64,000 nucleotides of DNA from Mycobacterium sp. (GTDB lineage Bacteria > Actinomycetota > Actinomycetes > Mycobacteriales > Mycobacteriaceae), in NCBI GenBank assembly GCA_020438865.1, contig JAGQTU010000006.1, positions 1-64,000 of the forward strand. The letters run 5' to 3'. A program made the position numbers and the translations under genes. Each line of letters begins with the position of its first letter. Within the stretch, counting starts at the first letter, position 1. Below, piece after piece: positions 55,881 to 64,000 of this stretch. The notes under the pieces are model-generated. The model was not told where the DNA came from. It saw only the letters and a program-made list of their open reading frames with translations, and ran no database searches.

Positions 55881-55900
55881 CACCGAGGGCACAAAGGCCT

Positions 55901-55982
55901 TTAGCGGCCGTTAGCGGCCGTTAGCGGCATTTAGCGGCCTTTCGGCCGCGGCGGCCGTCGGCGGCCCTTTCGGCCGCGGCGG
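55901..55982. repeat. tandem 10-bp and 16-bp repeats between divergent DosR-type promoters
   Basis: Four consecutive units of TTAGCGGCNN (55901-55940) are followed by CTTTCGGCCGCGGCGG at 55939-55954 and again at 55967-55982. The DNA between also repeats GGCGGCC. The block fills the space between the two opposite DosR-like boxes and can form GC-rich structure. Confidence 0.85.
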
Positions 55983-55988
55983 GCGCGC

Positions 55989-56008
55989 AAGGTGACTTCT
56001 GACCCCTG
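55989..56008 (+). promoter_or_regulatory. DosR-box-like site at -42.5 of the nitroreductase gene
   Basis: AAGGTGACTTCTGACCCCTG resembles the DosR consensus. TAGGGT at 56029-56034 is a TANNNT -10 that sets the RNA start at 56041, the A of the ATG (leaderless). The box centre (55998.5) is exactly 42.5 bp upstream. Confidence 0.68.
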
Positions 56009-56040
56009 GCGTCACGGCGGCGGCGTTCTAGGGTTGAGTC

Positions 56041-57024
56041 ATGACCGGAGCGGTGCCTGATCCCCAGCTGATGGCGAATGCGGTGGAGTTGGCCTGCCGG
56101 GCCCCGTCGGTGCACAACAGCCAACCGTGGCACTGGATCGCGGAGGGCCTGCAGCTGAAACTGTTCTTCGAGCCGCACCGGGTTCCGCACGCCACCGACA
56201 TCACCGGCCGGGAGGCGGTGATCAGCTGCGGAGCGGTGCTCGACCACCTGCGGGTCGCCATGGCGGCGGCCGGCTGGCACGCCGAGATCTCCCACTTCCC
56301 CAACCCCAACGACCTCGACCACCTGGCGACCGTCGACTTCACCCCGATCGAGTTCGTCACCGACGCCCATCGCGCCCGTGCCGACGCGATCCTGCGGCGC
56401 CGCACCGATCGGCTGCCGTTCGCACCGCCGCCGAACTGGGCGGAATTCGAACCCGCGTTGCGCAGCACCGTCGACACCGAGTTGGCGGTCCTGCATGTGC
56501 TGCCCGACAGTGCGCGGTCCCAGCTGGCCGAGGCCTCCCGGCTCACCGAGTCGCTACGCCGCTACGACTCCCACTACCACGCCGAATTGGAATGGTGGAC
56601 AGCACCTTTCGAAGTTTCCGACGGCGTCCCCTACAGCACCCTGGTCTCGCCGGGAGAACGCGAACGGGTGGAGGTCGCCCGCGCCTTCCCCGCCGGGGAG
56701 CATCCCGACCGCCGGCCGGAGGTCGACCACGACCAGTCGAAGATCCTGGCGCTGTCCACCTATTCCGACAGCCGACGCGATGCGCTGGGCTGCGGCGAGG
56801 TGCTCTCCAACGTGTTGCTCGAGGCGACCATGGCCGGGTTGGCCACCTGCACCCTGAGTCACCTCACCGAACTGGAGGCCAGCCGCGCGATCCTACGCGC
56901 ACTGATCGGCGGCTCCGACGACCCGCAACTGCTCATCAGGATCGGTGTGGTGCCCGCGCTGGGCGAGGTGCCGCCGGCCACCCCGCGCCGGCCGCTGTCG
57001 GACGTGCTGGAGATCCGCGGCTGA
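56041..57024 (+). CDS. Acg family FMN nitroreductase-like protein
   Basis: A 327-residue protein of the Acg/Rv3127/Rv3131 type, a mycobacterial nitroreductase-fold family strongly induced in dormancy. The start (ACRAPSVHNSQPWHW) holds the conserved PSVHNSQPW motif, and the second nitroreductase half includes GEVLSNVLLEATMAGLATCTLSHLTE. Some Acg proteins keep FMN behind a lid and may store flavin rather than reduce nitro compounds. It is controlled by the DosR-like box just upstream. Confidence 0.9.
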   Translation: MTGAVPDPQLMANAVELACRAPSVHNSQPWHWIAEGLQLKLFFEPHRVPHATDITGREAVISCGAVLDHLRVAMAAAGWHAEISHFPNPNDLDHLATVDFTPIEFVTDAHRARADAILRRRTDRLPFAPPPNWAEFEPALRSTVDTELAVLHVLPDSARSQLAEASRLTESLRRYDSHYHAELEWWTAPFEVSDGVPYSTLVSPGERERVEVARAFPAGEHPDRRPEVDHDQSKILALSTYSDSRRDALGCGEVLSNVLLEATMAGLATCTLSHLTELEASRAILRALIGGSDDPQLLIRIGVVPALGEVPPATPRRPLSDVLEIRG

Positions 57025-57027
57025 CGC

Positions 57028-57684
57028 TCATTCCGGCGGCGAATCCTTCGCCGTGGACTGCCAGGCCGCCTCGGCGCGCCGCTTGATGCCCAACAGCATC
57101 CCGCGGGTCATCAGCGCGGTCACCGGTCCGGCCAGTTCGGCGCCCACCACCTCACCCGGCAGCCGCATCCGCGACCGACTGCGCACGAGCAGCCGGCAGC
57201 GGTCCTCCCAACGCGGCTGCACGTGGAACGACCAGACCCCGTCGAACGGGAACTTCGGCGGGGTCTGGCGAAGCACGATCGACTGGCCCTCGATCAGTTG
57301 GGCGACCGGCAGGGACATCCCGTCGCTAAGCCCCAACCAACCGCGGGGCACCAGCCGGACGACGTCGCCGACGGCCAGCTGCTGCCATTCGGGATGAATC
57401 CGGTCAGCGTTGCGGTACTGCAGTCCGATCAGGTTCTCCAGCGACTCGTAGCTGTAGAGCCCGCCGCGATCCTGGCCCATCTGCACCAGCCAGGGCCAGA
57501 CCGCACTGGCCGGGGCGTCGATCCAGACCCCCTCGGTGGTCTGCACGGCAGGCCCGCCGACGAGTTCGTCACCGGGAAGCGGTGTTTCGCACTCTTCCTT
57601 GGTCGTCCCCCAGTTCCGGTAGAAGCGTCTCGCCGCGTACAACCCGGCGCCGGCCACCGCCGCACCCGCCACGTTCTTCCACAT
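57028..57684 (-). CDS. SRPBCC-like protein with N-terminal membrane segment
   Basis: A 218-residue protein. The N-terminus (MWKNVAGAAVAGAGLYAARRFYRNWG) forms a short hydrophobic anchor. The rest resembles an SRPBCC/START-type cavity protein (TTEGVWIDAPASAVWPWLVQMGQDRGGLYSYESLENLIGL). The ligand is unknown. The ATG at 57684 is favoured over the GTG at 57702 because a DosR-like box is centred exactly 42.5 bp upstream of it, as in a leaderless DosR promoter. It converges with the nitroreductase gene. Confidence 0.75.
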   Translation of the reverse strand: MWKNVAGAAVAGAGLYAARRFYRNWGTTKEECETPLPGDELVGGPAVQTTEGVWIDAPASAVWPWLVQMGQDRGGLYSYESLENLIGLQYRNADRIHPEWQQLAVGDVVRLVPRGWLGLSDGMSLPVAQLIEGQSIVLRQTPPKFPFDGVWSFHVQPRWEDRCRLLVRSRSRMRLPGEVVGAELAGPVTALMTRGMLLGIKRRAEAAWQSTAKDSPPE

Positions 57685-57716
57685 GCCGCCAGTGTTCCCC
57701 ACCCGCGCCGCGCTGC

Positions 57717-57736
57717 GTAGGGTCTGTGGTCCCCGA
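57717..57736 (-). promoter_or_regulatory. DosR-box-like site at -42.5 of the SRPBCC gene
   Basis: GTAGGGTCTGTGGTCCCCGA (plus strand) matches the near-palindromic consensus at about 14 of 20 positions. Its centre (57726.5) is 42.5 bp from the ATG at 57684. The -10 candidate on the minus strand (AACACT) is weak. Confidence 0.65.
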
Positions 57737-57764
57737 CCCGGTCGCCGGACGAACGGCCCGCATC

Positions 57765-57784
57765 GACAGGACTTCGGTCCCTAC
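57765..57784 (+). promoter_or_regulatory. DosR-box-like site for the PRT-esterase/pfkB unit
   Basis: GACAGGACTTCGGTCCCTAC has the best inner half-sites (GGAC and GTCC). At -42.5 it predicts an RNA start at 57817 with TCGGAT as the -10, leaving a 62-nt leader with GAGGGGG before the ATG. Confidence 0.65.
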
Positions 57785-57878
57785 CGGTATCGATGCCCGA
57801 GTGGTCGGATTGCGCTTGACGACGTCTGTTGCCTGCCCGCCGACCCGGGCAGACGCCAGATCTTGAGGGGGCAGCGAG

Positions 57879-59918
57879 ATGACACCCACCACCGGCATAC
57901 GGCGCCAACAACCCCGACGTGTGTTCAAAGATCGCCGGGAGGCCGGTCAGGTCCTGGCCGGCCTGCTCGAGGCCTACCGCGGCCGACCCGATGTGGTCGT
58001 TCTCGGGCTGGCCCGCGGTGGCATCCCGGTCGCCTACGAGGTCGCCAGGGCGCTGGGGGTGCCGCTGGACGCATTCATCGTGCGAAAGCTCGGCGCGCCC
58101 GGACACGAGGAATTCGCGGTGGGCGCGCTGGCCAGCGGCGGGCGGGTAGTGGTCAACGACGACGTGCTGCGCGGCCTGGGTGTCAGCCCGGAGCAACTGC
58201 GCGAGATCGCCGAACGGGAGGCGCGGGAACTGGTCCGCCGGGAGGCGGCCTACCGCGGCGATCGGCCACCGCTGGAGGTCACCGGCAAGACTGTCATCCT
58301 GGTCGACGACGGGGTCGCCACCGGGTCCAGCATGCTGGCGGCGGTGCAGGCGCTGCGCGAGTCGGAACCCGCCGAGATCGTGATCGCGGTTCCCGCCGCA
58401 CCGGAGTCGACCTGCCGCGAGTTCGCCGGCATCGTCGAGGACATGGTGTGCGCCTCGATGCCGACACCATTCCTCGCCGTCGGCGAATCCTTCTGGGATT
58501 TCACCCAAGTAAGCGACGGGGAGGTCCGCGAACTGCTGACGACGCCCACCGTGGGCACACCGGCGCCGCCAACCGGCCGGCGCGCGGCCGACCTGGTCGC
58601 CGAGGCCGCCGTCGACGCGCCGGGTGGTGTGCCGCCCCGCGCGGTGCTGATGGACCTCATCGGGGACGCCCGGATCGTGCTGATCGGCGAGAGCTCGCAC
58701 GGCACCCACGAGTTCTACGAGGCGCGGGCCGAGATCACCAAGTTGCTGATCGAGGAGAAGGGCTTCAACGCCGTCGCCGCCGAGGCGGACTGGCCGGACG
58801 CCTACCGGGTCAACCGCTATGTGCGCGGCCTCGGGGATGACGATTCCCCCGACGCCGCACTGCGCGGTTTCGAACGGTTCCCGGCCTGGATGTGGCGCAA
58901 CACCGTGGTGCGCGACTTCGTCGGGTGGCTGCGCTGGCACAACGGCCGGCGCGCGACCGACGGCCGGCGCCAGACCGGCTTCTACGGACTGGACCTGTAC
59001 AGCCTGCACCGCTCGATGCAGGAGGTCATCGCCTACCTCGACGACGTCGACCCGAAGGCGGCCGACCGGGCCCGCGCCCGCTACGCCTGCTTCGACCATT
59101 CCCGCGGCGACGACGGGCAGGCCTACGGCTACGCGGCGGCGTTCGGCGCGGGCCCGACCTGCGAGCGCCAGGCCGTCGAGCAACTGGTGGAGCTGCAACG
59201 CGACGCGGCGAAGTACCTCGCCGGCGACGGCCGGCTGGCCGAGGACGAACTGTTCTACGCGCAGCAGAACGCCACCACGGTCCGCAACGCGGAGGCCTAC
59301 TACCGCAGCATGTTCCGCGGCCGGGTCACGTCATGGAACATGCGCGACAAGCACATGGCGCAGACGCTTGGCGCGCTGGTCGCCCATCTGGACGCGCACG
59401 GCGGCCCGGAGCCGGCCCGGATCGTGGTGTGGGCGCACAACTCCCATGTCGGCGACGCCCGCGCCACCGAGGTGGCCGCCGACGGGCAGCTGACCATCGG
59501 GCAGCTGGCCCGGGAGCACTACGGCGAGAGCTGCAGGCTGATCGGCTTCTCGACGCACCGCGGCAGCGTCACCGCCGCCAGCGACTGGGGCGGCATCGCC
59601 GAGCGCAAGGTGGTGCGACCGGCGCTGGCGGGCAGCATCGAGGAGTTGCTGCACGAAACGGGCCGGTCGTCGTTCATCGTGCCGATGCACGACGGCTCAC
59701 CGGCCGCCCGCGCGCTGGACGTGGTGCGATTGGGTCGCGCCATCGGCGTGATCTACCGGCCGGAGACCGAACGGCAGAGCCACTATTTCCACGTGCGGCC
59801 GTCCGATCAGTTCGACGCGATGATCCACATCGACGAGACCCGCGCCCTGGAGCCGCTGGAGCCCACCAGCGTGTGGATCGCCGGGCAAAACCCGGAAACC
59901 TATCCGAGCGGTCTGTAG
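57879..59918 (+). CDS. phosphoribosyltransferase-erythromycin esterase fusion (Rv2030c family)
   Basis: A 679-residue fusion. The N-terminal type I phosphoribosyltransferase (about residues 15-220) has the PRPP loop [13 protein letters not shown]. The C-terminal erythromycin-esterase-like domain (about 255-670) starts with [24 protein letters not shown] and has [16 protein letters not shown]. tuberculosis Rv2030c has the same size and layout, sits beside pfkB, and belongs to the DosR regulon. The reaction is unknown and macrolide hydrolysis is unproven. It is followed by pfkB after 30 bp. Confidence 0.92.
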   Translation: MTPTTGIRRQQPRRVFKDRREAGQVLAGLLEAYRGRPDVVVLGLARGGIPVAYEVARALGVPLDAFIVRKLGAPGHEEFAVGALASGGRVVVNDDVLRGLGVSPEQLREIAEREARELVRREAAYRGDRPPLEVTGKTVILVDDGVATGSSMLAAVQALRESEPAEIVIAVPAAPESTCREFAGIVEDMVCASMPTPFLAVGESFWDFTQVSDGEVRELLTTPTVGTPAPPTGRRAADLVAEAAVDAPGGVPPRAVLMDLIGDARIVLIGESSHGTHEFYEARAEITKLLIEEKGFNAVAAEADWPDAYRVNRYVRGLGDDDSPDAALRGFERFPAWMWRNTVVRDFVGWLRWHNGRRATDGRRQTGFYGLDLYSLHRSMQEVIAYLDDVDPKAADRARARYACFDHSRGDDGQAYGYAAAFGAGPTCERQAVEQLVELQRDAAKYLAGDGRLAEDELFYAQQNATTVRNAEAYYRSMFRGRVTSWNMRDKHMAQTLGALVAHLDAHGGPEPARIVVWAHNSHVGDARATEVAADGQLTIGQLAREHYGESCRLIGFSTHRGSVTAASDWGGIAERKVVRPALAGSIEELLHETGRSSFIVPMHDGSPAARALDVVRLGRAIGVIYRPETERQSHYFHVRPSDQFDAMIHIDETRALEPLEPTSVWIAGQNPETYPSGL

Positions 59919-59948
59919 AGAAGGGTCGAAGAACTTGGAGTCGCACCG

Positions 59949-60923
59949 ATGAACGAGCCCGTCGTCACCGGACATCGCATCGTGACATTGACGATGAACC
60001 CGGCGCTGGACATCACGACGAGTACCGACGTGGTGCACTCCACGGACAAGCTGCGCTGCACCGCAGCTCGCTATGACCCGGGCGGCGGTGGTATCAACGT
60101 CGCCCATGTCGCCGACGTGCTCGGCGCGTGGGCCACCGCCATCTATCCCGCCGGCGGTGCGGCCGGTGACAACATCACCAAACTGCTCATCGCCGAGGGT
60201 GTTTCCGTTCACCCGGTGCACATCGGCGGAGCGACGCGGGAAAGCATCACCGTCAACGAACGCAGCACCGGCGAGCAGTACCGGTTCGTGCTGCCCGGCC
60301 CCGAGCTCACCTTGGCCGAGCAGACCGAATGCCTGCTGCGGCTGCGCAGGGCGGCGAAGTCGTCGACCATCGTGGTGGCCAGCGGCAGCCTGCCACCGGG
60401 GGTGCCCGCGGACTTCTACCAGCAGGTCGCCAACGTCTGTGAGGAGATCGGTGCGCTGTTCATCCTGGACAGCTCCGGCGGCGGCCTCAAGCACATCACC
60501 TCCGGGGTGTTCTTGCTCAAACCCAGCGTGCGCGAATTGCGCGAACTGGTGGGCCGGGAACTGCTCACCGAGACCGAGCAGGTCGCCGCCGCGCGTGAGC
60601 TGATCGGCCGGGGTTGCGCCCGCTACATCGTGGTCTCCCTCGGCGCGCAGGGCGCACTGCTGGTCACCGCGGACAGCGCGCACCGCTTCCCGGCGGTTCC
60701 GGTGCCGACCGGCAGCGGTGTCGGGGCCGGGGATGCCATGGTGGCCGGCATCGTGGTCGGCCTGACCCGCGGCTGGCCCCTGACCAAGGCCGTCCGGCTC
60801 GGCAGCGCCGCGGGCGCGGCCAAGCTGCTCACCCCGGGAACCGCGCCCTGCACCCGCGACGACACCGAACGGCTCTTCGAGCAGACCGCGAACCCGATCG
60901 ACATCGATCTGGTGAACAGCTGA
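59949..60923 (+). CDS. pfkB: 6-phosphofructokinase, PfkB type (Rv2029c equivalent)
   Basis: A 324-residue ribokinase-fold sugar kinase. The first signature region is DPGGGGINVAHVADVLGA and the second is GSGVGAGDAMVAGIVVG, with the catalytic Asp in GAGDA. It phosphorylates fructose-6-phosphate in glycolysis, and in M. tuberculosis it is the DosR-induced minor phosphofructokinase. It is the second gene of the unit started by the PRT-esterase gene. Confidence 0.92.
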   Translation: MNEPVVTGHRIVTLTMNPALDITTSTDVVHSTDKLRCTAARYDPGGGGINVAHVADVLGAWATAIYPAGGAAGDNITKLLIAEGVSVHPVHIGGATRESITVNERSTGEQYRFVLPGPELTLAEQTECLLRLRRAAKSSTIVVASGSLPPGVPADFYQQVANVCEEIGALFILDSSGGGLKHITSGVFLLKPSVRELRELVGRELLTETEQVAAARELIGRGCARYIVVSLGAQGALLVTADSAHRFPAVPVPTGSGVGAGDAMVAGIVVGLTRGWPLTKAVRLGSAAGAAKLLTPGTAPCTRDDTERLFEQTANPIDIDLVNS

Positions 60924-60963
60924 GGCGGTGGCCGCGGGTGGATCACCGACCTTTTCCCGCCCA

Positions 60964-60983
60964 CCGGGGACTTTCTGCCCTCC
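60964..60983 (+). promoter_or_regulatory. DosR-box-like site and promoter of the USP-devR-devS unit
   Basis: CCGGGGACTTTCTGCCCTCC fits the DosR consensus (GGGAC, TTT, CCC). Its centre (60973.5) is 42.5 bp upstream of 61016. TAACGT at 61004-61009 is a TANNNT -10 exactly at -12 to -7 of that base. The leader is 31 nt with GGGGAG before the ATG. Confidence 0.75.
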
Positions 60984-61046
60984 GAGTCGCAGCGCCGCGG
61001 GATTAACGTCGGCAGAATAGGAACCTCACCTCTCGGGGAGTTCAAC

Positions 61047-61901
61047 ATGCCGGAACCGTTCACATCGCCGGCGGTGGTCGTCGGCGTCGACGGCTCCCGG
61101 GCCGGGGTCCGCGCGGCGCTGTGGGCCATCCCCGAGGCGGCCAGCCGCGAAATTCCGTTACGCCTGGTGTCCTCCGTGGAGTCGGCCGGCTCGAATGACG
61201 ACGCCCGCGGGCACGGCGCCGCCGAGGCGGCGATCCGCGAGGCGCTCACCGCGGTCGAGGCCACCGAGCGGCCGGTCAAGATCGACACGGACATCGTCGA
61301 GGGCCGCCCGACCGCCACGCTGCTGGAGGCATCCCGGACGGCGGCGATGCTGTGTGTCGGGGCGGTCGGCATCCGCCATCTCGAGCACAACCGGGTCGGC
61401 TCCACGGCCGCAGCGCTGGTGGCCGACGCGCACTGCCCGGTGGCGATCATCCGCGACAGCGAGCGGGTGGGTCCACGCGCCGCGGGCTGGGTGGTCGCCG
61501 AACTCGACGAATCCCCGGACAGCGCGACCGTGCTGGCCTGCGGCGTCGAGGAGGCCCGCCTGCGCGGCGCGGCGCTGAGGGTGCTGGGATCGTGGCAGTC
61601 GCGCTACACCGACGTGCACGACTCGCACGCGGTGGCGGACGGTAACCGCATGGTTCGCGCCCGCCTGGACCGCCGGCTGTCGCACTGGCGACATCGCTAC
61701 CCCGACCTGGACGTCCGGCCGGTGCCGGTACACGGCAGCGCCCTGCACTATCTGGCCAAACACGCCAATGAGATCCAGCTGGTGGTGGTCGGCGCCAGAA
61801 ACGCCGAGAGCGTCGGCGAACTGATCGGCCCAGTCGGCCTGGGGGCGCTGCACAACACCGACTGTTCGATCCTGATCGCCGATCGGCAACACTTGTTGTG
61901 A
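61047..61901 (+). CDS. universal stress protein, tandem USP domains (Rv3134c equivalent)
   Basis: A 284-residue protein with two USP folds: VVVGVDGSRAGVRAALWAI begins the first and GWVVAELDESPDSATVLACG the second. The tail VVVGARNAESVGELIGPVGLGALHNTDCSILIADR retains an ATP-binding type G-rich loop. As in M. tuberculosis it is cotranscribed with devR and devS and preceded by a DosR box, so the regulator controls its own operon. Confidence 0.92.
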   Translation: MPEPFTSPAVVVGVDGSRAGVRAALWAIPEAASREIPLRLVSSVESAGSNDDARGHGAAEAAIREALTAVEATERPVKIDTDIVEGRPTATLLEASRTAAMLCVGAVGIRHLEHNRVGSTAAALVADAHCPVAIIRDSERVGPRAAGWVVAELDESPDSATVLACGVEEARLRGAALRVLGSWQSRYTDVHDSHAVADGNRMVRARLDRRLSHWRHRYPDLDVRPVPVHGSALHYLAKHANEIQLVVVGARNAESVGELIGPVGLGALHNTDCSILIADRQHLL

Positions 61902-61984
61902 CGATGTGGCCTGCCCAGCCGGATATCGTTGGTTAGCGTTGCTGCACCGCCGCGCCGCAAGCACCAGGATCCGGAAGGCTCGCC

Positions 61985-62632
61985 ATGGTCACAGTCTTTC
62001 TCGTCGATGACCACGAAGTCGTGCGTCGAGGGCTGATCGACCTGCTCAGCGCCGACCCCGAACTCGACGTCATCGGGGAGGCCGGCTCCGTGGCACATGC
62101 GATGGCGCAGATCCCGGCGCTGCGCCCGGACGTCGCGGTGCTCGACGTCCGCCTGCCCGACGGCAACGGGATCGAGCTGTGCCGCGACCTGCTCTCGAAG
62201 ATGCCGGACCTGCGCTGCCTGATGCTGACGTCGTTCACTTCCGCCGAGGCCATGCTCGACGCGATCCTGGCCGGTGCCAGCGGATACGTCGTCAAGGACA
62301 TCAAGGGCATGGAGCTGGCCAGGGCCATCAAGGATGTCGGGGCCGGCCGCTCGCTGCTGGACAACCGGGCCGCGGCCGCGCTGATGGCCAAGCTGCGCGG
62401 TGCGGCCGAACGGTCCGACCCGCTCTCCGGTCTCACCGAGCAGGAGCGGGTGTTGCTCGGCCTGCTCGGTGAGGGCCTGACCAACAAGCAGATCGCCGCC
62501 CGGATGTTCCTGGCTGAGAAGACAGTGAAGAACTACGTCTCCCGGCTGCTGGCGAAGCTGGGGATGGAGCGCCGCACGCAGGCGGCGGTGTTCGTCTCCA
62601 AACTCGACCAGAGCCATCACCCGGAAGAGTGA
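61985..62632 (+). CDS. devR: dormancy response regulator DevR/DosR
   Basis: A 215-residue NarL-type regulator. The receiver has Asp8/Asp9, phospho-acceptor Asp54 ([10 protein letters not shown]), Thr82/Ser83 and Lys104. The C-terminal helix-turn-helix retains Lys179, Lys182 and Asn183 ([17 protein letters not shown]), the DNA-contacting residues known from M. tuberculosis DosR. It activates genes through 20-bp near-palindromic boxes under low oxygen, NO or CO. The ATG at 61985 has GGAAGG upstream. The recognition helix is unchanged, so the boxes listed here should be readable by it. Confidence 0.96.
   Translation: MVTVFLVDDHEVVRRGLIDLLSADPELDVIGEAGSVAHAMAQIPALRPDVAVLDVRLPDGNGIELCRDLLSKMPDLRCLMLTSFTSAEAMLDAILAGASGYVVKDIKGMELARAIKDVGAGRSLLDNRAAAALMAKLRGAAERSDPLSGLTEQERVLLGLLGEGLTNKQIAARMFLAEKTVKNYVSRLLAKLGMERRTQAAVFVSKLDQSHHPEE

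Positions 62633-64000
<1,368 letters not shown>

Noticed and set aside
55881-55900. Second DosR-box candidate (GAGGGCACAAAGGCCTTTAG region)
   Set aside because: It matches only about half of the consensus and both half-sites are imperfect; the site at 55861 is better.
55901-55982. Repeat block considered as a CRISPR array
   Set aside because: Units are 10 and 16 bp, with no unique spacers of regular length and no cas genes.

Overview
This is GC-rich DNA (third codon positions almost always G or C) from a mycobacterium, most likely a non-tuberculous, fast-growing Mycolicibacterium-type species. The evidence is an unbroken run of genes I recognise in the order of M. tuberculosis Rv2507 to Rv2525c, interrupted by accessory blocks. 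In order they are an MmpS-like protein, an MFS permease, cmrA, a HerA-like ATPase, orn, tRNA-His, ldtB, tRNA-Lys, a DUF3618 protein, bcp, an M20 peptidase, acpS, fas and a DUF1906 gene. A dormancy (DosR/DevR) block follows. Database searches were not possible, so family names rest on motifs and recalled homologues.

Layout: 0-12 kb is mostly conserved backbone: two small membrane proteins, an S9 peptidase, an MmpS-like protein, an MFS permease, cmrA, a HerA-like ATPase, orn, tRNA-His, an Lnt/nitrilase-like membrane protein, two small secreted proteins, L,D-transpeptidase ldtB and tRNA-Lys. 12.2-23 kb is an accessory block bounded by two near-identical ferritin-like diiron proteins facing each other. 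Between them lie an amidohydrolase, a TPR-LuxR regulator, a secreted protein coupled to a drug-efflux type MFS, and an amino-acid permease overlapping a BBE-type flavoprotein. 23-28 kb holds a predicted 57-residue protein, DUF3618 and bcp, then a vapBC toxin-antitoxin pair next to the frameshifted tail of an alpha/beta-hydrolase.

25.6-42 kb: a DAO/GcvT flavoenzyme faces away from an amine oxidase. The lipid block then reads fas, acpS, M20 peptidase and beta-CASP MBL protein on the minus strand. As given, fas is broken by a frameshifting deletion near 39,830, and the DUF1906 gene upstream of it is a multi-frameshift pseudogene. 43-48.5 kb encodes a polyamine-type ABC importer (ATPase, lipoprotein, two permeases) and an MFS permease.

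49.4-64 kb is a hypoxia/dormancy regulon: an MgtA-like P-type ATPase, PEP synthase, a kinase-like protein with P-loop domain, an Acg-type nitroreductase, an SRPBCC protein, a phosphoribosyltransferase/erythromycin-esterase fusion, pfkB, a universal stress protein, devR and devS (cut by the window end). I find five 20-bp DosR-box-like sites in the intergenic gaps. Two of them lie exactly 42.5 bp upstream of start codons that would be leaderless, and a third lies 42.5 bp upstream of the start implied by a clean TANNNT -10 hexamer. No CRISPR array, integrase, transposase or phage gene was seen.
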